Both the position numbers and the translations under genes were made by a program. A stretch of 43,768 nucleotides of DNA from an uncultured Lachnospiraceae bacterium (lineage in GTDB: Bacteria > Bacillota > Clostridia > Lachnospirales > Lachnospiraceae). The stretch is taken from NCBI GenBank assembly GCA_910579085.1, contig CAJTRU010000004.1, forward strand, positions 39,269 to 83,036. Direction: 5' to 3'. A model generated the notes under the pieces. That model saw only the letters and a program-made list of their open reading frames with translations, was not told where the DNA came from and made no database searches. This document shows positions 17,778 to 25,960 of this stretch, one piece after another; positions within the stretch are counted from its first letter, which is position 1; each line of letters opens with the position of its first letter.

Positions 17778-18734
17778 TTAATTATCATATGAGAATACAG
17801 GCCTGTTATTCTCATCCCATTTAATCTTCATAAGCATTGCATGGCGGTTAGGGTTATAGAGAGGGTCTCCTTTTATCTCTGTTTCCTTACGTGCATGGTA
17901 AACAAGTATATCATTGCCTTCCTCATCCACTGTAAATGAATTATGCCCGGGACCATATATTTCAAGTTCATTACTTGTTCTAAGAACTGGGTATCTCTCC
18001 TTTTTCCATGAAAGCGGGTCAAGCAGGTCTGTGTTTTCATCTGCTGTAAGCATTCCCATACAATAATTTACACCTGTATCACTAGCAGAATATGTAAGAT
18101 AAATCTTTCCTCCACGTTTAATTACAGCCGGGCCTTCATTTACCCAGAAACCTATACGTTCCCAGTCATAATCAGGTGTTGTAAGAAGAACCTGTACTGT
18201 TTCAAGCTGGTATCCAGATTTCATCTGGGCAATATACAAGTTAGATATCTGCGGCCCTACACTTACTTTCTCAGCCCATACATAATAATATTTTCCATTG
18301 TTTTCAAAAACTGTAGCATCGAGAGAAAATGCTTCAAATGAGAATATATCACCTTCCGCACGCTGCATCTTGCCTTTTTCCACCCATTCATCATTATATG
18401 GGTCATCCCCCTGGCACTCAAGTACATATGGACGGATATTCCATATATTTTCTTTCTCTCCTCCCGCAAAATATATATACCATTTTCCAAACAGAAAATG
18501 CATTTCAGGTGCCCAGATGTGCTCGCTCATAATACCACTGTCATGTTTTAACCATACTTTCTTTTCTTCTGCATCCGCAAGGCCTGCCAGTGTTTTGGAA
18601 CGGCGCAGTGCTATACAATCATAACTTGGTATTGATGCTGTAAAATAATACCATCCGTCTTTAAAGCATACAAACGGGTCTGCCCTCTGTAAAATCCAAG
18701 GTTCATTAAACTTTAATTCCTTACTTTCTGACAT
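17778..18734 (-). CDS. Intracellular GH43 exo-acting arabinofuranosidase-like enzyme
   Basis: 318 residues, no signal peptide, start behind GAGAGGATGG. This is a single five-bladed beta-propeller with the GH43 triad: Asp19 (RADPFVCF), an Asp in SLDATVF (about 158) and a Glu in VNEGPAV (about 214). FTASIPSYDCIALRRSK and HIWAPEMHF match what I recall of exo-alpha-1,5-L-arabinofuranosidase-type members (subfamily 26-like), and the length is that of an undecorated catalytic domain. It would act with the GH51 on imported arabino-oligosaccharides. It lies behind the SBP lipoprotein gene with an intrinsic terminator between, suggesting stepped expression. Family certain, subfamily tentative. Confidence 0.85.
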   Translation of the reverse strand: MSESKELKFNEPWILQRADPFVCFKDGWYYFTASIPSYDCIALRRSKTLAGLADAEEKKVWLKHDSGIMSEHIWAPEMHFLFGKWYIYFAGGEKENIWNIRPYVLECQGDDPYNDEWVEKGKMQRAEGDIFSFEAFSLDATVFENNGKYYYVWAEKVSVGPQISNLYIAQMKSGYQLETVQVLLTTPDYDWERIGFWVNEGPAVIKRGGKIYLTYSASDTGVNYCMGMLTADENTDLLDPLSWKKERYPVLRTSNELEIYGPGHNSFTVDEEGNDILVYHARKETEIKGDPLYNPNRHAMLMKIKWDENNRPVFSYDN

Positions 18735-18772
18735 AAAACTACCATCCTCTCTGCGTTTTAATTTATTCTGTT

Positions 18773-18803
18773 AAAAAAAGGCAAGACACAATGCCTTGCC
18801 TTT
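18773..18803 (-). terminator. Terminator between SBP and intracellular GH43 genes
   Basis: AAGGCAAG / CTTGCCTT with a 9-base loop, followed on the minus strand by a T7 run. It probably limits read-through so that the binding protein is made in excess over the enzymes downstream. Confidence 0.75.
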
Positions 18804-18849
18804 AAACTGACCAATAAAAGTTATTATATACCTGTTACCAATTGTATTA

Positions 18850-20454
18850 TTACTGGTTTTCTTCTATCATCTTTTCATACTTTGCAATTTCATCATCTGA
18901 AAGTACACCATATCCATCAGGCCCGAAGTAGTTAATCATAGCAGTTGCATGATACCAGTTAGCCTTAGTTGTAGCTTCATCTGCAAAGTCTGCCGCTTTC
19001 TTCTTACCAGAGTCTACTGCTGGATGTATACCACCATCTTCAATCTTGTTAAAGTATTCATCACAGTAGTTCCAATATCCTGCAATACTGGTCCATCCAT
19101 AAGGGATAGGTTCCATACAGCTTGCAAAATATTCTCTCCAGTGCTCTTTATGCTCATCATCCATTCCATCACAGAACATATCAATATATCCATCCCAGAT
19201 TTCCTGGTTTGTAGTAATAGGTGCTGGCATTGTAACATGTTTAAGAGGAGTATTTGCTGCATCTACATTCTCTTCATTGTTGTACATTTCAATTCTTGTC
19301 TTCCAGCCATTCTGTCCAAATGCCATAAACTTAAGAAGTTCATATGCTTCACGTGGATATTCACATGATGTTGTAAGACCACCGAAATCTATAGTTGCTA
19401 TTGTATGGTGAAGGTCTGTTGAAGCATCTTCTTCACTTACTGCTGGTACAACATAAGGTACAATATCAAGGTCTTTCTCTTTGTACTCTTCTTTGTTCCA
19501 TGTATTCTGGAATGTCCAGAAAGCTTCTGTAAATAATGCAACATGGCCTGTATTACCACACCACTCTTCAAAGTTACCTGTCCAGTTCTCCATTTCAATA
19601 GTCTTTGTTTCTGGTGCAATATATCCACCCTGTTTTAAATCTGCAAATTCCTGTTCACCAACAGCCCAGATACTAAGGTCAAAGTCTGTACCATCAAAAC
19701 CAAACTCACCCTGGATTGTCTGTGCAGCAGCAATTCCATAATATGAATCAAGCCTGTTATAGAAACCGCATCCATAATATGCCATATTATCTGGTGAATC
19801 TTTAACTGTACAATCCTTAATAAGTTTAATCATGTCACTCCATTTCCAGTTTCTGTCAGGAGCAGGCACATTAAGTTTTTTAAGTACGTTTAAGTCAATA
19901 TACATTCCTGTAGGGAAAAACTTAACTGGCATACCATATCTGGCACTTGTAGCATAACACCCAAGACCACACTCATTAATTGTTGAAGCAAGTTCCTTTG
20001 TTTCAGGGTCTGAATCCCAGAACTCTGAAATATCCCTTAACAGATAGTTGCTTAATGCAAAATCAGCATCAGAATACATAATTGCATCTGGCGCTTTGTT
20101 ATTAGAAACAAGTGTATTAAGAGTTTCATTATATGTTGCAACATCATTAAAAACAGCATTTACTTTAATATTTGGATAAAGTTCTTCAAATCTCTTTGCA
20201 AGATATTCAACTGTCTCTTTCTGGTCAAAGTGGAAATATGTAAGTTCAATGTCATCTTTAGTCAGGTCTGTTGCTACCTTGTACTTAATTCCATTAATCT
20301 CCTTTTCCTCTGTTTCACCAGAAACAGCCTTTGTTTCACTCTTACCCTGGCTAGTAGCAGCATCCCCGCCGCCTCCGCCGCCTTTGTCTCCACATCCTGC
20401 AAGCCCAAATACCATAGACATGGAAAGTGCTAATGCTAATAATTTTTTCCTCAT
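18850..20454 (-). CDS. Sugar ABC importer solute-binding lipoprotein (family 1)
   Basis: The ATG at 20454 is chosen because AAAGGAGGAAG lies just before it; a longer frame to 20487 would include the ribosome site. 534 residues; lipobox GLAGC with lipidated Cys21, then a Gly6 linker and a ~25-residue acidic/polar tether. The body (about 60-530) is a typical SBP_bac_1 fold (FEELYPNIKVNAVFND near the start, APDAIMYSDADF, then hinge strands). Its transport partners are probably the permease pair 21555-23586, from which it is separated by 1.1 kb of repeats. It has its own promoter and a terminator behind it. Ligand inferred as arabino-oligosaccharide from the GH43/GH51 genes directly downstream. 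Confidence 0.88.
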   Translation of the reverse strand: MRKKLLALALSMSMVFGLAGCGDKGGGGGGDAATSQGKSETKAVSGETEEKEINGIKYKVATDLTKDDIELTYFHFDQKETVEYLAKRFEELYPNIKVNAVFNDVATYNETLNTLVSNNKAPDAIMYSDADFALSNYLLRDISEFWDSDPETKELASTINECGLGCYATSARYGMPVKFFPTGMYIDLNVLKKLNVPAPDRNWKWSDMIKLIKDCTVKDSPDNMAYYGCGFYNRLDSYYGIAAAQTIQGEFGFDGTDFDLSIWAVGEQEFADLKQGGYIAPETKTIEMENWTGNFEEWCGNTGHVALFTEAFWTFQNTWNKEEYKEKDLDIVPYVVPAVSEEDASTDLHHTIATIDFGGLTTSCEYPREAYELLKFMAFGQNGWKTRIEMYNNEENVDAANTPLKHVTMPAPITTNQEIWDGYIDMFCDGMDDEHKEHWREYFASCMEPIPYGWTSIAGYWNYCDEYFNKIEDGGIHPAVDSGKKKAADFADEATTKANWYHATAMINYFGPDGYGVLSDDEIAKYEKMIEENQ

Positions 20455-20507
20455 ACTTCTTCCTCCTTTTAGATATATTTTCTCCAAAATTCTCCCCGAT
20501 ATAGTAG

Positions 20508-20536
20508 ATTATAACATATTACTAAAACTATTTCTA
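20508..20536 (-). promoter_or_regulatory. Sigma-A promoter for the SBP lipoprotein
   Basis: Minus-strand TATAAT (20508-20513) with a 17-bp spacer to TAGAAA (20531-20536). The leader to the ATG is about 45 nt. It makes the SBP-GH43-GH51 group independent of the permease operon beyond the repeats. Confidence 0.65.
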
Positions 20537-20559
20537 CACTTTTTTGTAAATTATTTTAC

Positions 20560-20661
20560 ATTTTTATGGATGTTGTATCTGTATTGTTTTTTGTTTTGTA
20601 TTTTATTGTTTTGTATTGTGTTCTGCTGCATTGTATTGTGCTATGCTGTGTTGTGTTGTAT
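20560..20661. repeat. Low-complexity TTGTATTGTG-rich tract
   Basis: The plus strand is almost only T, G and A here, with recurring TTGTATTGTG, TTTTGTATT and TGTGTTGTGT words. It lies between the SBP promoter and the palindromic element that starts at 20662. It may be slippage-grown or part of the repeat family's flank. No coding is supported. Confidence 0.55.
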
Positions 20662-20823
20662 GGCAGCAGTTTCCTGTATTTCCTTAGGGATGCACGCTCC
20701 CGCTACGACATCGCACGCAATGGATGCATAAAGCCCCTATGTTCCTTCGGAACATTTAATACGGGGCTTAAGCACCAGCGGCTCTGTAGTGCATCCTACA
20801 GGAAATACAGGAAACATGCTGCC
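20662..20823 (-). repeat. Palindromic element copy 1 (162 bp)
   Basis: Terminal inverted repeats of about 33 bp: GGCAGCA-GTTTCCTGTATTT at the left, its complement ending at 20823. The core, read on the minus strand, has GGTGC-TTAAGCCCC ... GGGGC-TTTATG-CATCC around an AATGTTCC/GGAACAT hairpin, followed by TTGCGTG and TAGCGGGAGCGTGC. The core is shared with 21242-21408 and 42261-42428. Confidence 0.8.
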
Positions 20824-20876
20824 TAATCCACACTTCTGCAGCCTCCACTAAAACCCAGCAGACCACACCTGAGGTT

Positions 20877-20962
20877 TTTTATTCTGCTGGTGGTACACAC
20901 AACCAATATATATAGTACACCAGTATACAACACACTGTATTTTTATTCTGCTGGTTGCACAC
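20877..20962 (+). repeat. Pair of direct repeats
   Basis: TTTTTATTCTGCTGGT followed by a few bases and ACACAC occurs at about 20877-20900 and again at about 20941-20962. The two copies lie between palindromic elements. Origin unknown. Confidence 0.5.
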
Positions 20963-21073
20963 ACCCAGAAAAGTATTTTTTAGCTGGTAACTTGCGCTCT
21001 CTAAATCTTTTTCCACACCCAGCATGTTTTCTGGCAATATGGAGATTGCTGGTTTCTTCTCAAAGTGTATATT

Positions 21074-21509
21074 ACCTGGCAATTTTTCAAATGTGTTTTT
21101 AATGGCAGCTATTTGAAACCGCTGGTGCTTAAATCTGGTCTTTTCAGATTTTATGCACCATTGCGTGCTTCATCTAAGCGCAATGTCATTTAGTTAAGAG
21201 TTTGTGCAAAAATATCTCTATAAATTACCAAAGTGTAGATTGCTGGCAAATTCCAAATGTGCTTACATGAACAAGCTGTACGAAGCCGCTGGTGCTTAAG
21301 CCCTGTCTTAAAATGTTCCGCAGGAACATTAAGGGCTTTATGCACCATTGCGTGCGAGTCCAAGCGGAAGCGTGCTTGGCTCATGTAAGACACTTTGGAT
21401 TTGCCAGCACACCCAGTATATGCAATTTTTAAACATCTTTTCTTAACTTAATGACATTGTAACGTAGCTGCAGCGTACTGCCGGTAAAAACACTTTGAAA
21501 TTGCCAGGT
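21074..21509. repeat. Outer palindromic element enclosing copy 2
   Basis: Outer arms ACCTGGCAATTTTTCAAATG (from 21074) and CATTTG-like complement ending at 21509 (CACTTTGAAATTGCCAGGT). Inside are a short core (21117-21165: GGTGC-TTAAATCTG / CAGAT-TTTATG-CACC then TTGCGTG), paired AATGTCATTTAGTTAAG / CTTAACTTAATGACATT arms, and the 167-bp inner element. It is the counterpart, in opposite orientation, of 42091-42614. Confidence 0.7.
21242..21408 (+). repeat. Palindromic element copy 2 (167 bp)
   Basis: Starts GCTGGCAAATTCCAAATGTG and ends with its imperfect complement (CACTTTGGATTTGCCAGC). The TIR is about 34 bp. The core contains GGTGC-TTAAGCCC, a hairpin AATGTTCC-GCA-GGAACATT, GGGC-TTTATG-CACC, TTGCGTG and AAGCGGAAGCGTGC. 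By eye it is nearly identical to the reverse complement of 42261-42428. Confidence 0.85.
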
Positions 21510-21554
21510 CTTACACACCTCTAAGAACCACCATGTCACTCCGCCTGAAACATA

Positions 21555-22583
21555 TTATTCACCAGTTATACCTGTACGGTCTATACTTTCAACAAAGTAT
21601 CTCTGTAATACAAAGTACATAAGCAATAATGGAAGTATACTAAGCATTGTACCAGACATATTTATGGATTCATTAATACTTGCTGCCCCGCTTACTGCCG
21701 TCTGTGCATACTTATCATAGTTTGTTGCAAAGTTCTTGAGCTGGATAATAAGTGAAGTCCAGCCTGATTTTGTAGTTATACCTGATACATACATAGATGT
21801 AAGGTAAGACTCATTCCAGTACCATACAAATGAGAAAAGTGATACTGTTATAATAGCAGGTGCTGCTGACGGAAGTGAAATCCTGTAGAATGACTTCCAG
21901 TAACCAGCACCATCTATCTGTGCAGCTTCTATAAGCACCTTTGGAACCTGCCTGAAAAACTGCCAGAATATAAGTATAAATATTGGTGCATTTATTCCCA
22001 TGCCAAGGATTGCAGGAAGCACGAATGCCCATATTGTACCAAGGATACCCATATTTGAATAAAGTACATATGTAGGTATCATTGTTACCTGGCTAGGAAG
22101 TATAAATGTAAATAATATAATACCAAGTACAACTTTCTTGCCTGGAAATTCAAAACGTGCAAGCCCGTATCCAATTATAGAACATGATATAAGGTTACAT
22201 AATGTTGGCAGCCCGGCAATAATTATGCTCTGTCCAAATGATTTCCAGAAATCCATACTTTTTGCTGCCTGCTTGTAGTTATCAAGATTGAAGGAGCTTG
22301 GTATCCAGTTAATAGATGAATCAAGCAAATCATCAAGTGTCATAAAGCTGCTGCTTAACATATGAAGTATAGGGTAAATATATATAAAACCTATACAGAT
22401 TAAAAGGGCATAAATTACAAATACCTTCAGAAATCCTTCCCTGTCCTTAGAGCCAAGCATAAACTTACGGAATTTATCCTTTGTTATCTGCTTTTTATCT
22501 TTAATAAGGACTTCACCTGAAGGAGTTACTATCTGTTCTGCACTAGCTTTATCCCCTGCCTGCTTTTGCATTCTTTTTAGCAT
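21555..22583 (-). CDS. ABC sugar importer permease (MalG-like)
   Basis: 342 residues with a ~75-residue charged N-terminal extension before the first membrane segment. Multiple hydrophobic segments fit the six-helix core. The ATPase-docking EAA loop is EAAQIDGAGYWKSFYRISLP, followed by the usual AAPAIITV. The C terminus (YFVESIDRTGITGE) is typical of MalG-type subunits. Its start overlaps the end of the upstream permease gene by 35 bp with AAAGGAGG before it, so translation is coupled. With 22549-23586 it forms the second of two permease pairs in this locus; the SBP lipoprotein (18850-20454) is its likely receptor. The ATPase is not in the window. Confidence 0.88.
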   Translation of the reverse strand: MLKRMQKQAGDKASAEQIVTPSGEVLIKDKKQITKDKFRKFMLGSKDREGFLKVFVIYALLICIGFIYIYPILHMLSSSFMTLDDLLDSSINWIPSSFNLDNYKQAAKSMDFWKSFGQSIIIAGLPTLCNLISCSIIGYGLARFEFPGKKVVLGIILFTFILPSQVTMIPTYVLYSNMGILGTIWAFVLPAILGMGINAPIFILIFWQFFRQVPKVLIEAAQIDGAGYWKSFYRISLPSAAPAIITVSLFSFVWYWNESYLTSMYVSGITTKSGWTSLIIQLKNFATNYDKYAQTAVSGAASINESINMSGTMLSILPLLLMYFVLQRYFVESIDRTGITGE

Positions 22584-23586
22584 TTCTTGCGCTCCTCCTT
22601 TCTATCTGTTTAAGCTGGCGCTGCTCTTTCTTATGGGCTTTCTTCGCCTTCTTAACCTGTTTCTCATATACATCTTTCCTAGACATAAACAGTCCAGCGA
22701 ACAAACCTACCATAATAAGTACAACTATGGAATACATCCATGCCATTGCGGAAGCGTAACCATAACCTTTTTCTTGTGTACCTGAAAACATTGAGTCCTG
22801 TATAAGCCCTATAATTGAGTTCTGCTCATTATTAGATATAAATACAATTGTATATACAATATTAAGCAAAATCATAGGTTTGATATTTGGAAGTGTAATC
22901 TTCCAGAAACACTCCCAGCCTGAACCACCATCAATCTTAGCTGCTTCATACATTGACCTGTCAATTTTCTGTAACGCTGAGATAAATATCAGTATCTGTA
23001 CACCTGAATACCAGAGTATTGTAACCATATTCTCAAAAAGGTCTGATATAGGGTCAGCCAGCGCTCCTGGCAATGATGACTCCAGTATAGCGGTAATTGC
23101 CTGTGTATCAATAGATGTAAGGCTTCCTGCACCTTCCTGGTTAAGCATTCCAAGTATAGGCCCGCTGACTATAATAACAGGAAGGAAGAATATAAGCCTG
23201 AAAAATCCTTTGCCTTTTACATTCTGGTTAAGCATTATTGCTATAATCAGTGCAAATACTACTATTATTGGTACTGAAATAATTGTTGAAACGAGATAAC
23301 TAATCATTTCAGTTGTAAAATCGGTCTGTGAAAACAATATTTCAGTAAAGTTGCCATAGCCCACATACCTGAACCTCATCCCAAGAGGTGTCATACGCAT
23401 GTTATGTAATGCATACCTGAAAGATGTTACAAGCGGATATGCAAGGAACACAAGTGCACCAATAATCCAAGGTGTTATAAATAACAGTCCGACTATTGCA
23501 TCCCTTTTGGCAAGGCTTCCCTCTTTAAGTTTCCTCTTGTTCTTTTTGGTCATTTTATCTTCTTTGCCTGGATTTTTTTTACTCAT
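22549..23586 (-). CDS. ABC sugar importer permease (MalF-like)
   Basis: The ATG at 23586 is preferred: AAGGCAGGTGA precedes it and it overlaps the stop of the upstream gene by 8 bp. 345 residues; a Lys-rich N terminus, hydrophobic segments beginning near residue 25 (IVGLLFITPWIIGALVFLAY) and an EAA loop EAAKIDGGSGWECFWKITLP mark a MalF/UgpA-type subunit. The long Lys/Arg-rich cytoplasmic tail (about 60 residues, KKAKKAHKKEQRQLKQ) is unusual for the family. It is in the same operon as the DUF5696 gene upstream and the MalG-like gene downstream. Confidence 0.87.
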   Translation of the reverse strand: MSKKNPGKEDKMTKKNKRKLKEGSLAKRDAIVGLLFITPWIIGALVFLAYPLVTSFRYALHNMRMTPLGMRFRYVGYGNFTEILFSQTDFTTEMISYLVSTIISVPIIVVFALIIAIMLNQNVKGKGFFRLIFFLPVIIVSGPILGMLNQEGAGSLTSIDTQAITAILESSLPGALADPISDLFENMVTILWYSGVQILIFISALQKIDRSMYEAAKIDGGSGWECFWKITLPNIKPMILLNIVYTIVFISNNEQNSIIGLIQDSMFSGTQEKGYGYASAMAWMYSIVVLIMVGLFAGLFMSRKDVYEKQVKKAKKAHKKEQRQLKQIERRSARNAKKNAKAGRG

Positions 23587-25960
23587 TTGGTTCACCTGCC
23601 TTATAGGACATAGCATTTACTGTTACATTGCCAACAGTCTGTGCCTCCTCTGAATAATTCACATACACCTTTGCACCATTATCATATGTTACAACTGTAA
23701 CACCATTGTCAAGCTTCTCATTATCTATAATAAGTGCATCAGCAGTTACTTCATTTATCTTTCTAAGTTCTTTATCATATTGTGCTATTGTATCTTTATA
23801 TGTGTCATACTCTGTACTAAACAGGTTTGATGAATTTGTATAAAGCAGTTTTGATGAATTCTCATATGTAAGATAGAATGAAGGGTAAACACCTGCTTCT
23901 ACCATCTGGAGGAAAAATTCCTGTTTGTTTGCTTCAAAGTTTACATAATCAGAATACATTGGAATAATTCCCTTAAGCACCATTGACATAAAAGGCACTT
24001 CCTGGTCTACATACATATAATCTGATGAACCAAGCGGCATATCAAGGAACGCATCTGTGTTTTTCCAGAGATATGAAACTGGCTCTTCAAGTACCAGGTT
24101 TGTCTTGTCAGCAACTGTTTTAAGCAGTTTTGCGTATTTATCCTGTGTATCAAGCTTAGAATAATACCTGCTCTTATAGCTGTAGGAATATAAAGTATTG
24201 CTTATTCCCCCTACTGCAAGGTTTGAAACGCCATCCTTTGTATATGAAGATACAAACTTTTCTAAGTCCGATGTGGTTTTATTAGGTGTAAGATAATAGA
24301 ATGTCTTATATACTTCTGCCCATTCCCACTCTTTAAATGTCCTTTTGTTAATCTGTTTAATCATATCAAAGGTCATCCTGCTTGTGTCAGGATTAAGACG
24401 CAAAGCATCATTATACAGGTATACATGGTAATTATATCCATCTGCTTCCTTAATTAAATCTGTCAGCTTGGATGTACCACCAATATGGCTGTCAGCTTTA
24501 TACTTTGTTATAGGTACGTTGTAAAGCCCGCCTTTCTGCCATCCTTTATAAACTGATAACAGGCTCTGTACACCCTTGCCTTTAAGCTCGCCATACATTT
24601 TCTCAATATTTTCTACAGTAGTAACTGTTACTGCACGTGTGCCAAAGAGGAATTCCTCCCTGTCAGTACCAAGGAAGTCAACCCTTGTGTTATATGAAGA
24701 GTCTTTCTTAGTGATTGCACCAGTGTCCAGCAGGTAATTACGGTATCTTACTGCCATTGCTGAATAGTCTGCATCTTCACCTGAAAGCAGCATATAACGC
24801 ACTTTCATATTAAGGTGTGTCCTGTCTTCTTCTGTCCTCTCTATATTTCTTCCTGACTCAGAATTATTAAGAGGCTGGTTGAATACATCACGGAGCAGGA
24901 ACTTTGCAAAGCAGCGGTTGTAGTTTACCATAACACCATTTGGGTGTGCTTCTATACTTGCACGCTGGTACCCGTCTTCAACAACTGCAATATAACCAGA
25001 CTGTTCATCTGTGTGCGCCATTCCAAATACTGGCGCAAGTACCTTGTTGGCATCCCTTGACATATCATATTCATCCCACAGGTATTCTTTTGTTGAAGCA
25101 TCCCTGAAACCTGCATCTGAACCATAAATCATTTGTGAATAACCTGTTACATAACGTCCCTCTTTATTATCAAGGTTTATTAATGCACCATTGCCATCTG
25201 GGATAAGCATATACCCTTCCCTGTCATCAAGGAAAGAATATCCCATAAACGGGAACACACTTACTGTTCCTATATATGTACCTTCCTTTTCCTCAACAAT
25301 ATAGTCATCTGGTATATTTACAACAAGGTCATCACCCTCAAGTGTTATATCAACTGTAAGCCCGAACTTATAATCAGTATAATAAATAGTTGCAGATAAA
25401 CCATTACTAATCTTTTTATACTGTATTGTATTAGGTGTGTTAAAAAGGTCAACCTGGTATGTACTGTTTGTTCCAACAATTGCTGTAATAACAATACCAG
25501 ATTTCATATAGTAATTCCATGTAGCATTACTATTACCATCATCCTTTTCATCACTTAATGTAGACTCTATAAACTTGCCTGTTTCTTTATTTTCAAGCAT
25601 TATTGACAGCCTTGGTTTATAAAAATACATTTTATATGTATCATTCTCTGTTATAAACTCATAATCCTTAATAGTAATCCAGTCTTTTTTGTCTACCTTG
25701 CCAAGAGCGCCTTTCTGTACTACCTCACCATCTTCTTTAATGGTGTTGCCATCGCCTTCCTGGCCAGCTGCCCCGCTTTCGCCGCCTTCCTCTGCTCCTT
25801 CTGCTGTTTCTCCAGTATCTTCCGTTCCTGTTTCTGTACCAGCCTCAGTGCCGGTTTCCGTACCAGCTTCAGTGGAATGTGAAATACTTGGAACAGCAGA
25901 TGCTGCAAGGGTCATGGCAGTAACTAATGCTATTGTTTTTCTTAATTTCCTAATTGCCAA
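23579..25960 (-). CDS. DUF5696-type secreted protein of a sugar-import cluster
   Basis: The likely start is the TTG at 25960, behind GAGGTGG and overlapping the YIP1 gene stop by 11 bp; this gives about 793 residues starting LAIRKLRKTIALV, a signal peptide. A repetitive Glu/Thr/Gly linker (EAGTETGTEAGTETGTEDTG type) of about 45 residues follows, then a large mixed alpha/beta region to the end. I assign it to DUF5696 by its context and segments such as the DYKFGLTVDITLEGD strand, DREGYMLIPDGNGALI and KYKADSHIGG...YNYHVYLYNDALRL, which looks like part of a TIM barrel. The family has no established function; its regular company with sugar permeases suggests binding or hydrolysis of a carbohydrate outside the cell. 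Catalytic residues cannot be named. Confidence 0.7.
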   Translation of the reverse strand: MAIRKLRKTIALVTAMTLAASAVPSISHSTEAGTETGTEAGTETGTEDTGETAEGAEEGGESGAAGQEGDGNTIKEDGEVVQKGALGKVDKKDWITIKDYEFITENDTYKMYFYKPRLSIMLENKETGKFIESTLSDEKDDGNSNATWNYYMKSGIVITAIVGTNSTYQVDLFNTPNTIQYKKISNGLSATIYYTDYKFGLTVDITLEGDDLVVNIPDDYIVEEKEGTYIGTVSVFPFMGYSFLDDREGYMLIPDGNGALINLDNKEGRYVTGYSQMIYGSDAGFRDASTKEYLWDEYDMSRDANKVLAPVFGMAHTDEQSGYIAVVEDGYQRASIEAHPNGVMVNYNRCFAKFLLRDVFNQPLNNSESGRNIERTEEDRTHLNMKVRYMLLSGEDADYSAMAVRYRNYLLDTGAITKKDSSYNTRVDFLGTDREEFLFGTRAVTVTTVENIEKMYGELKGKGVQSLLSVYKGWQKGGLYNVPITKYKADSHIGGTSKLTDLIKEADGYNYHVYLYNDALRLNPDTSRMTFDMIKQINKRTFKEWEWAEVYKTFYYLTPNKTTSDLEKFVSSYTKDGVSNLAVGGISNTLYSYSYKSRYYSKLDTQDKYAKLLKTVADKTNLVLEEPVSYLWKNTDAFLDMPLGSSDYMYVDQEVPFMSMVLKGIIPMYSDYVNFEANKQEFFLQMVEAGVYPSFYLTYENSSKLLYTNSSNLFSTEYDTYKDTIAQYDKELRKINEVTADALIIDNEKLDNGVTVVTYDNGAKVYVNYSEEAQTVGNVTVNAMSYKAGEPNE

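Noticed and set aside
20249..20826. Open frames across the T/G-rich tract and first palindrome
   Set aside because: They overlap the SBP gene antisense or consist of low-complexity sequence, without ribosome sites.
20662..21509. CRISPR array or IS element
   Set aside because: The repeats are palindromic, differ in length and lack regular spacers; no transposase frame is present.
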